Origin: Nocardioides limicola
GTDB taxonomy: Bacteria > Actinomycetota > Actinomycetes > Propionibacteriales > Nocardioidaceae
NCBI RefSeq assembly: GCF_016827675.1
Contig: NZ_JAERJA010000010.1
Location: 1-64,000 of the forward strand
Length of the DNA: 64,000 bases
Reading direction: 5' to 3'
The notes under the pieces: generated by a model
What the model saw: only the letters and a program-made list of their open reading frames with translations
Databases searched by the model: none
Told to the model about the DNA's origin: nothing
Shown: one piece after another, positions 51,241-59,647 of the stretch
Layout: each line of letters opens with the position of its first letter
Numbering within the stretch: the stretch's first letter is position 1
Position numbers and translations under genes: made by a program

Positions 51241-54200
51241 TGACCGAGCTTCTCAACCCCCCGGCCCCGCAGACCGACGCCTACGACCTCGCCGACCGCT
51301 ACCGCGTCGGCGGCCCCCCGACGCTGCTGACCGGCGTACAGGCGATCGCCCGCCTGCTCATCGAGCACCGTGCCCTCGACCGCCGCCGTGGACTGCACAC
51401 GGCATCGTTCGTCTCGGGCTATCAGGGCAGCCCGCTCGGCGGCCTCGACCGGATGCTCGCCGAGATGAAGGACGTGCTCGACGAGAACGACATCCGATTC
51501 GTGCCCGGCCTCAACGAGGAGCTCGCGGCGACCGCGGTGTGGGGGAGCCAGATCGACCTCCCGGCCGCGCCTGCGAAGTACGACGGCATCACCGGCTTCT
51601 GGTACGGCAAGGGTCCGGGTGTCGACCGGGCCACCGACGCCCTCCGACACGCCAACATGTACGGCGTCAACCGCCGCGGCGGCGCGGTCCTGCTGGTCGG
51701 GGACGACCCCGCCTCGAAGTCGTCGACGGTGCCGGCGGTGAGCGAGCGATCCCTGGCGGCACTCGGGATTCCAGTGCTCTTCCCGCGCAACTCCACCGAG
51801 ATCGTCACCCTCGGCCTGCACGCGATCGAGATGTCCCGCCACACCGGCTGCGTGGTCGCCCTCAAGATCGTCGCCGACGTCGCCGACGGTGCCTGGGTGA
51901 TCGACAGCGCCGACCTGGACCTCACTCCGGTGACGCCGGCGATCGAGTGGAACGGCAACCCCTACGCCTACGCGCAGAGCCCGATCGTGCTGCGTCCGCC
52001 GATGATCGTCGGCGCCGAGGCCGAGCTCGTCGGACCGCGCACCGCGCTGGTCCACGACTACTCCGCACGCAACGGCCTCAACGTCACCGAGATCGACGTC
52101 CCGGGTGCCCGCCTCGGACTGGTCGCCTCCGGCAGCTGCTTCGACTCGCTGCGTCAGGCCCTGACCGACCTCGGCATCAGCGACGACGCACTGGTCGCCG
52201 CCGGCGTACGCCTGATGCGGATGGGGATGATGTCCCCGGTCGAGCCGGAGGCCGTACGACGATTCGCCGAGGGGCTCGAGCAGATCCTGGTCGTCGAGGA
52301 CAAGACCTCCTTCATGGAGATGCAGATCCGCGACCTCCTCTACGGCACCGACCGCGCCCCGGCGATCCTCGGCAAGAAGGACGCCACAGGCCTGCCGCTG
52401 ATCCCCGCCGACGGCGAACTGACCGCGGGACGCCTGCTCGCGCCGCTGCGGCACGCGCTCGAGGGCTGGGTGAAGGTGACGCCGCCGAAGCCGAAGCGGA
52501 TCTCGTTGCCTTTGCTGCCCGTCAACCGGTCGGCGTACTTCTGCTCCGGCTGCCCCCACAACCGCTCGACCGTGCTGCCCGAGGGATCGATGGGCGGCGG
52601 CGGCATCGGCTGCCACGCCATGGTCACCATCTCCGACCGCCCCGACAGCGCCGTCACCGGCGTGACCCAGATGGGCGGCGAGGGCGCCCAGTGGATCGGC
52701 CAGGCGTGGTTCACCGACGCCGAGCACATCTTCCAGAACGTCGGCGACGGCACCTTCTTCCACTCCGCCCAGCTCGCCGTCCAGGCGTGCATCGCGGCCG
52801 GCGTCAACATCACCTACAAGGTGCTCTACAACGACGTCGTCGCGATGACCGGGGCCCAGGACGCCGAGGGCGCGCTCACCGTGCCGCAACTCACCCACAA
52901 GCTGCACACCGAGGGCGTCAAGAAGATCATCATCTGCGCCGACGAGCCGGGCCGGCACCGCCGCCGCGACCTGGCCCCGGGCACCCTGCTGTGGGATCGC
53001 GACCGTCTCGACGAGGCGCAGCGGATGCTCCGGGAGATCCCCGGCACCACCGTGCTGATCTACGACCAGCACTGCGCCGCGGACGCCCGCCGCCAGCGCA
53101 AGCGCGGCACCCTGCCCGCCCGCACCCAGCGCGTCGTCATCAACGAGGCGGTCTGTGAGGGCTGCGGCGACTGCGGCGTGAAGAGCAACTGCCTGTCGGT
53201 GCAGCCGGTCGAGACCGAGTACGGCCGCAAGACCCGCATCGACCAGACCTCCTGCAACACCGACTACAGCTGCCTGGACGGCGACTGCCCGTCGTTCGTC
53301 ACCATCGAGACCGCACCCAAGACCCGCCGGCTGCGCCGCAAGCGGGCCGGTGCGCCGGCCAAGGCGCGCAAGCGCACGCAGATCGCCGCCCCGCCGGAGG
53401 TGGCCGCCAGTGACGCCGAGCAGACCATCACCACCACCCAGAACGTGTTCATGGTCGGCATCGGTGGCACCGGCATCGTCACCGTCAACCAGGTGCTCGC
53501 CACCGCCGCCCTGCGGGCTGGTTACGCGGTGGAGTCGCTCGACCAGACCGGCCTGAGCCAGAAGGCCGGCCCGGTGGTCGGTCACCTGCGGTTCGCCGCC
53601 GGCGACCTCGAGCCCGCCAACCGGCTCACCCCCGGCTCGGCCGACTGCTTCCTCGGCTTCGACCTGCTCACCATGGCCGAGGAGCGCAACCTGGTCTTCG
53701 GTGACCCGACGCAGACCACGGCCGTGGTCTCGACCAGCCGCACCCCGACCGGGTCGATGGTCTTCGACCCGGCGGTGAAGCACCCCGACGAGGCGGGCAT
53801 GCTCGACCGGGTCCGGACCGCCACCTCCGAGTTGTTCGGCTTCGACGCGCTGGAGGCCGCCGACCGGATCTTCGGCAACACTATGGCCGCCAACTTCCTG
53901 CTGGTGGGAGCGGCGTACCAGACCGGCGCGCTGCGCCTGCCGGCCGCAGCGATCGAAGAGGCCATCGAGATCAACGGCACCGCGGTCGCGGCCAACGTCG
54001 CCGCCTTCCGCTGGGGGCGGGCCGCCGTCAGTGACCCCGCCGCCTTCAGTGCCGCCGGTGTCGTCGAGCGGCCGCAGCCGGCGCCACGCGTGGTGCCGGC
54101 GTCGGTGGCAGCGTCCGGCCTCGACGGCGAGGTGCTGCGACTGGTCAGCCTGCGCGCCACCGACCTGGTCGACTACCAGGACGCCAGGATCGCGGATCTG

Positions 54201-54761
54201 TACGTCGACGTGGTGGCCCGCGTCGCCGCCGCCGAGCGTGGCGTGACCGGCGAGACCCGCTTCAGTGAGGCCGTGGCCCGCAACCTCTTCAAACTGACGG
54301 CGTACAAGGACGAGTACGAGGTCGCCCGCCTGCTCACCGACCCGGAGTTCCTCAGCACCACCGGCGAGGCCTTCCCCGGCGGCACCATCGCGTTCAAGCT
54401 GCACCCGCCAGCGCTGCGCGCGATGGGTCGGGACAAGAAGATGTCGTTCGGTCCCAGGTCGCAGGTCGCCCTGCGCGCCCTGGCCCGGATGAAGCGGCTG
54501 CGCGGCACCCGGCTGGACCTGTTCGGGTACGCCCACCTGCGCAAGGTGGAGCGGGACCTGCGCGACCACTACCGCCACCTCGTCGAGGACCTCGCCGGGT
54601 CGCTGACCGTCGCGGAGTACGACCGGGCGGTCCGGATCGCCGAACTGCCCGACCTGGTGCGGGGCTACGAGACGGTGAAGTTGCGCAACGTGGCGACCTA
54701 CGTCGCCGAGCTGCGTGCGCTCGGCGTGGAGCCGCCGGCGTCGGTGGCCGACGTCGCCTGA
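51240..54761 (+). CDS. Indolepyruvate/2-oxoacid ferredoxin oxidoreductase (fused subunits)
   Basis: The 1173-residue enzyme fuses all functional parts: an N-terminal pyrimidine-binding domain (SFVSGYQGSPLGGLDRML), a TPP domain with CSGCPHNRST and GGGGIGCHAM, a cysteine-rich Fe-S region (CEGCGDCGVKSNC, then DYSCLDGDCPSF), and a gamma domain (GIGGTGIVTVNQVLATAA). It oxidatively decarboxylates 2-oxoacids to acyl-CoA with ferredoxin as electron acceptor. It overlaps the dehydrogenase stop by one base, so the two genes form a short pathway from amino acid to acyl-CoA. Confidence 0.92.
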   Translation: MTELLNPPAPQTDAYDLADRYRVGGPPTLLTGVQAIARLLIEHRALDRRRGLHTASFVSGYQGSPLGGLDRMLAEMKDVLDENDIRFVPGLNEELAATAVWGSQIDLPAAPAKYDGITGFWYGKGPGVDRATDALRHANMYGVNRRGGAVLLVGDDPASKSSTVPAVSERSLAALGIPVLFPRNSTEIVTLGLHAIEMSRHTGCVVALKIVADVADGAWVIDSADLDLTPVTPAIEWNGNPYAYAQSPIVLRPPMIVGAEAELVGPRTALVHDYSARNGLNVTEIDVPGARLGLVASGSCFDSLRQALTDLGISDDALVAAGVRLMRMGMMSPVEPEAVRRFAEGLEQILVVEDKTSFMEMQIRDLLYGTDRAPAILGKKDATGLPLIPADGELTAGRLLAPLRHALEGWVKVTPPKPKRISLPLLPVNRSAYFCSGCPHNRSTVLPEGSMGGGGIGCHAMVTISDRPDSAVTGVTQMGGEGAQWIGQAWFTDAEHIFQNVGDGTFFHSAQLAVQACIAAGVNITYKVLYNDVVAMTGAQDAEGALTVPQLTHKLHTEGVKKIIICADEPGRHRRRDLAPGTLLWDRDRLDEAQRMLREIPGTTVLIYDQHCAADARRQRKRGTLPARTQRVVINEAVCEGCGDCGVKSNCLSVQPVETEYGRKTRIDQTSCNTDYSCLDGDCPSFVTIETAPKTRRLRRKRAGAPAKARKRTQIAAPPEVAASDAEQTITTTQNVFMVGIGGTGIVTVNQVLATAALRAGYAVESLDQTGLSQKAGPVVGHLRFAAGDLEPANRLTPGSADCFLGFDLLTMAEERNLVFGDPTQTTAVVSTSRTPTGSMVFDPAVKHPDEAGMLDRVRTATSELFGFDALEAADRIFGNTMAANFLLVGAAYQTGALRLPAAAIEEAIEINGTAVAANVAAFRWGRAAVSDPAAFSAAGVVERPQPAPRVVPASVAASGLDGEVLRLVSLRATDLVDYQDARIADLYVDVVARVAAAERGVTGETRFSEAVARNLFKLTAYKDEYEVARLLTDPEFLSTTGEAFPGGTIAFKLHPPALRAMGRDKKMSFGPRSQVALRALARMKRLRGTRLDLFGYAHLRKVERDLRDHYRHLVEDLAGSLTVAEYDRAVRIAELPDLVRGYETVKLRNVATYVAELRALGVEPPASVADVA

Positions 54762-54777
54762 GCGCCGTTGGCCCCAC

Positions 54778-54814
54778 CCCACGAACGGTGCACGTGCACC
54801 GCTTGCGTCGTGGG
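54778..54814 (+). terminator. Candidate terminator after the oxidoreductase gene
   Basis: CCCACGA (54778-54784) pairs with TCGTGGG (54808-54814), enclosing the perfect 16-bp palindrome CGGTGCACGTGCACCG (54786-54801). Confidence 0.55.
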
Positions 54815-54822
54815 AAGCGGGA

Positions 54823-54848
54823 GATCGGCCCCGCAAACTGCACATGTG
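54823..54848. repeat. 26-bp direct repeat, left copy
   Basis: The unit begins GATCGGCCCCGC and ends AACTGCACATGTG; it is identical to 55891-55916 and brackets the AbiEi/DUF559 gene. Confidence 0.85.
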
Positions 54849-54926
54849 AGTCGGACTGCGAGGTCCGCGCGGCGAGCCTGTGGATAACCTCGGCGCGCTC
54901 GGACGGATCCGGGCAGGCTCGTGGCC

Positions 54927-55838
54927 ATGGATCTGCAGCGTCCGTTCTCCCGCTCTGAGGCGGTGGCGACCGGCATCAGTGCTGAGGTACTGCGCGGACC
55001 GCGGTTCCGACGGATCTTCCGCGGGATCTACGTGGACGCCTCGGTCCCGATAACACCGATGCTGCGGGCCGAGGCTGCACTGGCGCCCTTCCCGGACTCG
55101 GCTCATCTCAGCCACGCCTCCGCCGCGCGTCTGTACGACGTGCCGGTCCCGACCCTGCCCGAGGAGCACGTCACGGTGTGCTCGCCCGGCGACCGGCGCC
55201 GCCGCGACGGCATCAAGGTCCACGTCGCCCAACCGGATCAGGTCAGAGTGGTCGGCGGGCTCCGGGTCTCGACCTGCGGCGACATGTTCATCGAGTTGGC
55301 CGAACTGCTGCCGCTGGTCGACCTGGTGGTGGTCGGCGACACCTTGGTCCGGCGTGGGTGGCTGACGCCCGCGGAACTCGTCCAGCATTGTGCGGTAAGC
55401 CGTCGCCTCGGCACCCGCGCCGCTCGCCGCGCAGCAAGCTATGTGCGGCCGCGCGTGGACTCGCCGATGGAGACGCGCCTGCGGATGCTCATCGTCCTTG
55501 CGGGGCTGCCCGAGCCGGAGGTGAATGTGACGATCCGAAACGTCGTGGGCGAGCCGATCCGCAGGTACGACCTGAGCTATCGACGGTCGCGCACCATCGT
55601 CGAGTACGACGGCCGCCACCACATCGAGCGCGAGCAGCAGTGGGAGTCCGACCTCGATCGTCGGGAGGCGATCGATGACGACAAGTGGCGGATCCTCGTC
55701 GTGATCGCCAAGGGCATCTACGCCGAACCGGAGCGGACGCTGCAGCGGATCCACCGGGTGCTGCGCGCGCGGGGCGAGCCGGGCGTGCCCGCTCAGCTCT
55801 CCGATGACTGGCGTCCACACTTCCCCGGACACCGGTGA
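54927..55838 (+). CDS. AbiEi-like winged-helix plus DUF559 (Vsr-fold) protein
   Basis: The 303-residue protein has an N-terminal winged-helix region as in AbiEi-type antitoxins (SRSEAVATGISAEVLRGPRF, RRIFRGIYVDA, HLSHASAARLYDVPVP) and a C-terminal DUF559 domain related to very-short-patch endonucleases (RYDLSYRRSRTIVEYDGRHH, with a later DKWRILVV strand). Asp/Glu/His residues at the expected metal site are present. Such genes are numerous in actinobacteria; a defence or mobile role is proposed but unproven. It lies alone between 26-bp direct repeats. I used ATG 54927; GTG 54921 is also possible. Confidence 0.8.
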   Translation: MDLQRPFSRSEAVATGISAEVLRGPRFRRIFRGIYVDASVPITPMLRAEAALAPFPDSAHLSHASAARLYDVPVPTLPEEHVTVCSPGDRRRRDGIKVHVAQPDQVRVVGGLRVSTCGDMFIELAELLPLVDLVVVGDTLVRRGWLTPAELVQHCAVSRRLGTRAARRAASYVRPRVDSPMETRLRMLIVLAGLPEPEVNVTIRNVVGEPIRRYDLSYRRSRTIVEYDGRHHIEREQQWESDLDRREAIDDDKWRILVVIAKGIYAEPERTLQRIHRVLRARGEPGVPAQLSDDWRPHFPGHR

Positions 55839-55863
55839 TCGGCTCCACGCAAACTGCACATAC
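55837..55863. repeat. Degenerate third copy of the 26-bp repeat
   Basis: GATCGGCTCCACGC followed by AAACTGCACATAC is a diverged version of the repeat, overlapping the stop codon of the DUF559 gene. Confidence 0.65.
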
Positions 55864-55890
55864 GCACCTATGCAGGGGCGGATCGCGGGC

Positions 55891-55916
55891 GATCGGCCCC
55901 GCAAACTGCACATGTG
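55891..55916. repeat. 26-bp direct repeat, right copy
   Basis: This copy is identical to 54823-54848, 1,068 bp away. Confidence 0.85.
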
Positions 55917-56149
55917 GACGATTGGGGGGATCTCACGCAGACTTTGGTCCCGTTTCCTCGCAGGACCTTCGTCACAGTATGGTGTCCGTAGCGTCTAGCC
56001 AGTGACCAACGCGGCAGCCTGTCGTTGAGGTCTTGTAAGGATGCACCCGTGTCCGAGCTCGAGGCTCGGGCAAACCGTATGTGTCGGCCTACGGGGGACT
56101 CGAGGTTGAGGCTCGTAGACGTGGACACTGAAGACCAGGAGATATACCC
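55917..56149 (+). ncRNA. Potentially structured leader of the sortase operon
   Basis: This gap has no gene. Within 56053-56128 several stems can form: CCGAGC/GCTCGG (56053-56069), then GTGTC (56081-56085) with GACAC (56124-56128), enclosing CTACG with CGTAG (56114-56118) and an inner CTC/GAG. The nested arrangement ends 21 bases before the GTG start at 56150, next to AGGAG at 56137-56141. It could be a riboswitch-like or thermosensing leader. I cannot match it to a known motif. Confidence 0.35.
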
Positions 56150-57418
56150 GTGAACCGAACGGTAATGCGAATCGGAGCTGCTACGGCAGCGGCCGCGCTC
56201 ACCATCCTCACTGTGGCCCCGGCTCATGCCGCCATCGTGTCCCAGTCCACTGCCAATGCCCTCACCTTGGGTATCGCTGGCAATGAGTTCGACTCTGGCA
56301 CCGTCCAGGCCACCCACGATGGCACCAGCGAGTCCGTCACCGGTGAGACCAACCCCACGGTCGGCCTGTTGGACGGCCAGGACCTGCTGCAGCTGAGCGT
56401 GCTCGCCCAGGAGGCCACCGCACGGGTGCTCCAGAACGGTGACGGCAACTCGTTCGCCTGTTCCGGTGTCGCCGGTGAAGGCGGCGCGGTCGTCGAGGTC
56501 GGCGACTCGTCCTGCATCGCTCCCGGTGAGCCGATCAGCGTCAGCCTGGCCAACGTCGACCTGAGCAACGCGGACCTCTTCAACGTCCAGTCCGCCCTCG
56601 CCCCGCTCAACGCAATCGGCGACCCGCTCATCGACGCTCTGCTCGGCCCGCTCACCAGCGCGCTCGCGGACGCGATCGGCGACACGGCGCTCGGTGAGAT
56701 CGGCCTGTTCGGCTCGCTCGGTGCCGTCGAAGCCCGCTGCGTCGCGCTGCCCGGCTCTGCTGAAGGCACCGCGAACATCGTGGACGGCGACATCTACCTG
56801 CAGATCCCCGGCGGCGACCGGATCAACCTGGTCAGCCTGCCTGCCAACCCGGCCCCGAACACCGAGGTCCTGGTTCAGATCGACGACGTGGTCAACGTGC
56901 TGCTCGACGGAGTTGAGCAGCAGGTCGCGAACATGCTCGACGGTGCCCTCGCCGAGGTCAACAACGCGCTGCTCAACCCGCTGCGTGACCTGCTCCTCGA
57001 CGAACTGCTCGAACAGCTCAACGAAGGCCTGCTGCCGCTGACCAGCGCCCTGCAGGACAACCTGCTCAAGGTGGTACTCAACAAGCAGTCCGCTTCCGCC
57101 GGCTACATCGAGGTCACCGGTCTGAGCCTTGAGGTGCTGCCCGCCGCGATCGAGTTCATCGACGCTCCGCTGGTGAACGCCGAGATCGCCAACGTGACCT
57201 GTGGCCCGAACGGTCGCTTCGCGCCGCCGACGGGCCCGGAGGGGCCGGAGGAGCCTGAGGAGCCGAAGGAGCCCAAGGAGCCCAAGCTTCCTGAGGTCCC
57301 GACCGTCGTTGCCTCCGGTGTCAGCGGTGGACCGAACTACGGCGGCATCGCCGTCGGCCTGCTGCTCACCCTGGCCCTCGCCGGTGGTCTGCTTGGCCGG
57401 AGGAGCATCCTGCAGTGA
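56150..57418 (+). CDS. Secreted, membrane-anchored surface protein (sortase partner)
   Basis: The 422-residue protein has a signal peptide (RIGAATAAAALTILTVAPAHA), a Leu/Asp-rich body with stretches such as LGPLTSALADAIGDTALGEI and LLDELLEQLNEGLLPLTSAL, a Pro/Glu/Lys-rich linker (about 361-385), and a C-terminal membrane helix with a basic end (LLLTLALAGGLLGRR). The layout is that of a wall-anchored protein, but there is no LPxTG; LPEVPT is the nearest match. The next gene is a class F sortase whose GTG overlaps its stop. GTG 56150 has AGGAG eight bases upstream. Function beyond surface display is unknown. Confidence 0.75.
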   Translation: MNRTVMRIGAATAAAALTILTVAPAHAAIVSQSTANALTLGIAGNEFDSGTVQATHDGTSESVTGETNPTVGLLDGQDLLQLSVLAQEATARVLQNGDGNSFACSGVAGEGGAVVEVGDSSCIAPGEPISVSLANVDLSNADLFNVQSALAPLNAIGDPLIDALLGPLTSALADAIGDTALGEIGLFGSLGAVEARCVALPGSAEGTANIVDGDIYLQIPGGDRINLVSLPANPAPNTEVLVQIDDVVNVLLDGVEQQVANMLDGALAEVNNALLNPLRDLLLDELLEQLNEGLLPLTSALQDNLLKVVLNKQSASAGYIEVTGLSLEVLPAAIEFIDAPLVNAEIANVTCGPNGRFAPPTGPEGPEEPEEPKEPKEPKLPEVPTVVASGVSGGPNYGGIAVGLLLTLALAGGLLGRRSILQ

Positions 57419-58017
57419 ATCGTGACCGCGTCGGCGAGTACCTGCGAACCTTCGCAGCATCCCTCCTGGCGTTCTGCCTGGTGTTGGTACTCGCCGGCGC
57501 GGTGCTCCCTTCGGCTCCTGTCAAGGAGCCGAAGGTGGCACCGGCCCAACCGGTCCGACTGATCGTCCCCTCGATCGACCTGAGGGCACCGATCCGCAAC
57601 ATCGAGGTCGACATGGACGGGGTGCTATGGCCCCCGGACAACGTCAACGAGGTCGGTTGGTGGGAGCGCAGCGCCAAGCCCGGCGCCACCCGCGGCCAGA
57701 CCGTCATCACCGGCCACACCGTGGCCCGCGGTGGTGGCGTGATGAACGACCTGGGTGACGTCGAAGTAGGGGACACCGTCCGGGTCCGCACCCGGGAGGG
57801 CCTCTTCGACTACGAAGCCACCGAGATCTTCGTCTACTCCCGGGCCGAGTTGGCAGAGAACGCCGAGATGCTCTTCGGTCAGGACCGCAAGCAGGTCAGG
57901 CTGGTGCTGATCACCTGCACCGACTTCGACGGCAGGGTGTACCAGTCCAACATCATCCTGTTCGCCAAGCCGATCGGCTCACGTCCTCACGAGGAGCGCT
58001 CGGAAGCACTGAACTGA
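57415..58017 (+). CDS. Class F sortase
   Basis: The 200-residue enzyme has an N-terminal membrane anchor (FAASLLAFCLVLVLAGAVLP), the sortase core VRLIVPSIDLRAPI, the catalytic histidine His101 in TVITGHTVARGG, the cysteine Cys168 in VLITCTDFDG and Arg174 shortly after. The TCTDFDG block is characteristic of class F sortases. It should cleave a C-terminal sorting signal and attach the protein to the envelope. Translational overlap with the preceding gene makes that protein its likely substrate. Confidence 0.88.
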   Translation: MNRDRVGEYLRTFAASLLAFCLVLVLAGAVLPSAPVKEPKVAPAQPVRLIVPSIDLRAPIRNIEVDMDGVLWPPDNVNEVGWWERSAKPGATRGQTVITGHTVARGGGVMNDLGDVEVGDTVRVRTREGLFDYEATEIFVYSRAELAENAEMLFGQDRKQVRLVLITCTDFDGRVYQSNIILFAKPIGSRPHEERSEALN

Positions 58018-58025
58018 GAGCCGTG

Positions 58026-58859
58026 ATGAGGCCGTCGATCCGCCGTACCGCGGCGTGGTCGGCGGCTTTCGTCGTGGTGGCAGGAGGCATGCTGGTGCTG
58101 ATGTACTCCCTGCAACGTTCCCTGATCTACTACCCGGACTCCTCGCCGGTGCCGTCGGCGAACGCGGTCATCCCCGGCGCGGCGGACCTGACGCTGAGGA
58201 CCGAGGACGGCCTGGAACTCACCGCCTGGCACCTGCCGCAGCCCGACCCGGACGCCTGGGCGCTGCTCTACGCCCCCGGCAACGGCGGCAACAGGCTCGC
58301 CCGCGCGGACATCGCGGCTCAGTTCGCCGAGGCAGGGTTCGCTGTGCTGGTGATGGAGTACCGCGGCTACGGCGGCAACCCCGGCAGTCCGGACGAGCAG
58401 GGGCTCGCGAAGGACGCCCGCGCCGCAGCGGCCGCGTTGCGGGAGCTCGGCCACCCGCCGGAGCGGACCCTGTACGTCGGTGAGTCGCTGGGCACCGGGG
58501 TGGTCGCCGCACTGGCTGTGACCGATCCGCCGGCCGGCATCGTGCTGCGCTCACCCTTCCCCGAGCTCGCCGACGTGGCCGCTCATCACTACGGGTTCCT
58601 GCCGGTACGCCGGCTGCTGAAGGACCGCTATCCCACCACCGAGCATCTGGCCAGCGCCGGTGTCCCGGTGACCGTGGTCCGCGGTGATGCGGACACGGTC
58701 ATCCCGACCGAACTGTCCGCCCGCGTCGCCGCGGAAGCCCCGGATCTGGTCGAGGACGTGCTGCTGGGCGGCGTCGGCCACAACGATCCGCCGATGTTCG
58801 GCGCGCCCCTGGTGGAGGCCACGCAGCGGCTGCGCGACGAGCTCAGCCGGCGCGGCTGA
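58026..58859 (+). CDS. Membrane-anchored alpha/beta-hydrolase (BEM46/ABHD13 type)
   Basis: The 277-residue protein has an N-terminal helix (AAWSAAFVVVAGGMLVLMYSL) followed by QRSLIYYPDSSP, a signature of BEM46-like hydrolases, then YAPGNGGNRL, the nucleophile elbow YVGESLGTGV near residue 158, an Asp in VRGDADTVIP and the His in GGVGHNDPPM. The active site is complete. It sits nine bases after the sortase gene, so it may be in the same operon. The substrate is unknown. Confidence 0.85.
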   Translation: MRPSIRRTAAWSAAFVVVAGGMLVLMYSLQRSLIYYPDSSPVPSANAVIPGAADLTLRTEDGLELTAWHLPQPDPDAWALLYAPGNGGNRLARADIAAQFAEAGFAVLVMEYRGYGGNPGSPDEQGLAKDARAAAAALRELGHPPERTLYVGESLGTGVVAALAVTDPPAGIVLRSPFPELADVAAHHYGFLPVRRLLKDRYPTTEHLASAGVPVTVVRGDADTVIPTELSARVAAEAPDLVEDVLLGGVGHNDPPMFGAPLVEATQRLRDELSRRG

Positions 58860-59229
58860 TTTGGGTGCGGCCGACCTTCCCCAACCACCAGAGGCCGACC
58901 ACCGGCAGCACCAGCGGCAGGTAGCCGTAGCCGGAGCCGAACTGCGACCAGACGGTGGCTGCCGGGAAGAGTTCGGGGCGGACCAGGCTCAGCGTCCCGA
59001 CCGCCAGCACCCCGATCAACTCGATCAGGCAGGCGACCGTCGCCACCCAGAAGGCCACCGGACCGTGCCAGCGCAGCGCGACGGTGGCCACCAGGTAGAC
59101 CGCCGCCGCGAAGGCGGACAGGCTGAAGGCCAGCGGCGCGTCATCGAAGCGGGTGCCGATCTGCACCGCCGATCGCGCTCCGGCGGCCACTGCGAAGACC
59201 GCGTAGACCGCGATCAGCACCGGCCGCAT
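58843..59229 (-). CDS. Four-helix integral membrane protein
   Basis: The 128-residue hydrophobic protein contains four predicted helices (VLIAVYAVFAVAAGARSAV, PLAFSLSAFAAAVYLVATV, VAFWVATVACLIELIGVLAV, YLPLVLPVVGLWWLGKV). I recognise no functional motif; similar proteins are annotated as integral membrane proteins in actinobacteria. It overlaps the upstream membrane-protein gene by ATGA and the convergent hydrolase gene by 17 bp. Confidence 0.75.
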   Translation of the reverse strand: MRPVLIAVYAVFAVAAGARSAVQIGTRFDDAPLAFSLSAFAAAVYLVATVALRWHGPVAFWVATVACLIELIGVLAVGTLSLVRPELFPAATVWSQFGSGYGYLPLVLPVVGLWWLGKVGRTQISRAG

Positions 59230-59609
59230 CAGTTCAAGGTCTGCTGGAGCCGGACCAGCATCACGCAGGTGGCCGCCGCCGTCACGGCGACGACTGCCAG
59301 GTGCGGTTTGGGTGCCGGCTCGCCCTCGGCCTCGGGGCGCCGGGACAGCAGCAGCACCGGGAGGCCCACCGCCGCCACGGCGTAGCCGATGTGGGTGGTG
59401 CGTTCAGGCGGCTGGTGACCCTGCAGCAGCATCACCACGTCGAGCGCGACCACGGCGACCACCGCGAGTTGGCCGACCCGCATCGCCATCCGGGCGAACT
59501 CCTCCACCGCGGGGACCGCCAGAGCGAGCAGCGACAGCACCGCGACAGCGGCGAGGAAGAGGGCGATGGTGAAGGTCAGTGTCGGGAACACGGCGCCGAG
59601 CCTATCCAT
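59229..59609 (-). CDS. Four-helix integral membrane protein
   Basis: The 126-residue protein starts DRLGAVFPTLTFTIALFLAA and has four hydrophobic segments. It is translationally coupled to the next membrane protein (58843-59229), so the two may form one complex. No motif is recognised. ATG 59609 is placed at the first helix; upstream codons are Arg-rich and overlap the divergent gene region. Confidence 0.72.
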   Translation of the reverse strand: MDRLGAVFPTLTFTIALFLAAVAVLSLLALAVPAVEEFARMAMRVGQLAVVAVVALDVVMLLQGHQPPERTTHIGYAVAAVGLPVLLLSRRPEAEGEPAPKPHLAVVAVTAAATCVMLVRLQQTLN

Positions 59610-59647
59610 CCGGCGCCGTGTTCGCCGATCCCGGCTAGTCTCAGAAG

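Noticed and set aside
50874..55913. A 1,679-codon open frame on the minus strand
   Set aside because: It runs antisense to the dehydrogenase, oxidoreductase and DUF559 genes, consists of low-complexity Val/Gly/His/Asp-rich sequence typical of GC-rich shadow frames, and contains no domain.
55917..56149. Known riboswitch (such as ydaO/c-di-AMP) in the sortase leader
   Set aside because: Hairpins are present, but I could not match the conserved words of any riboswitch class I know.
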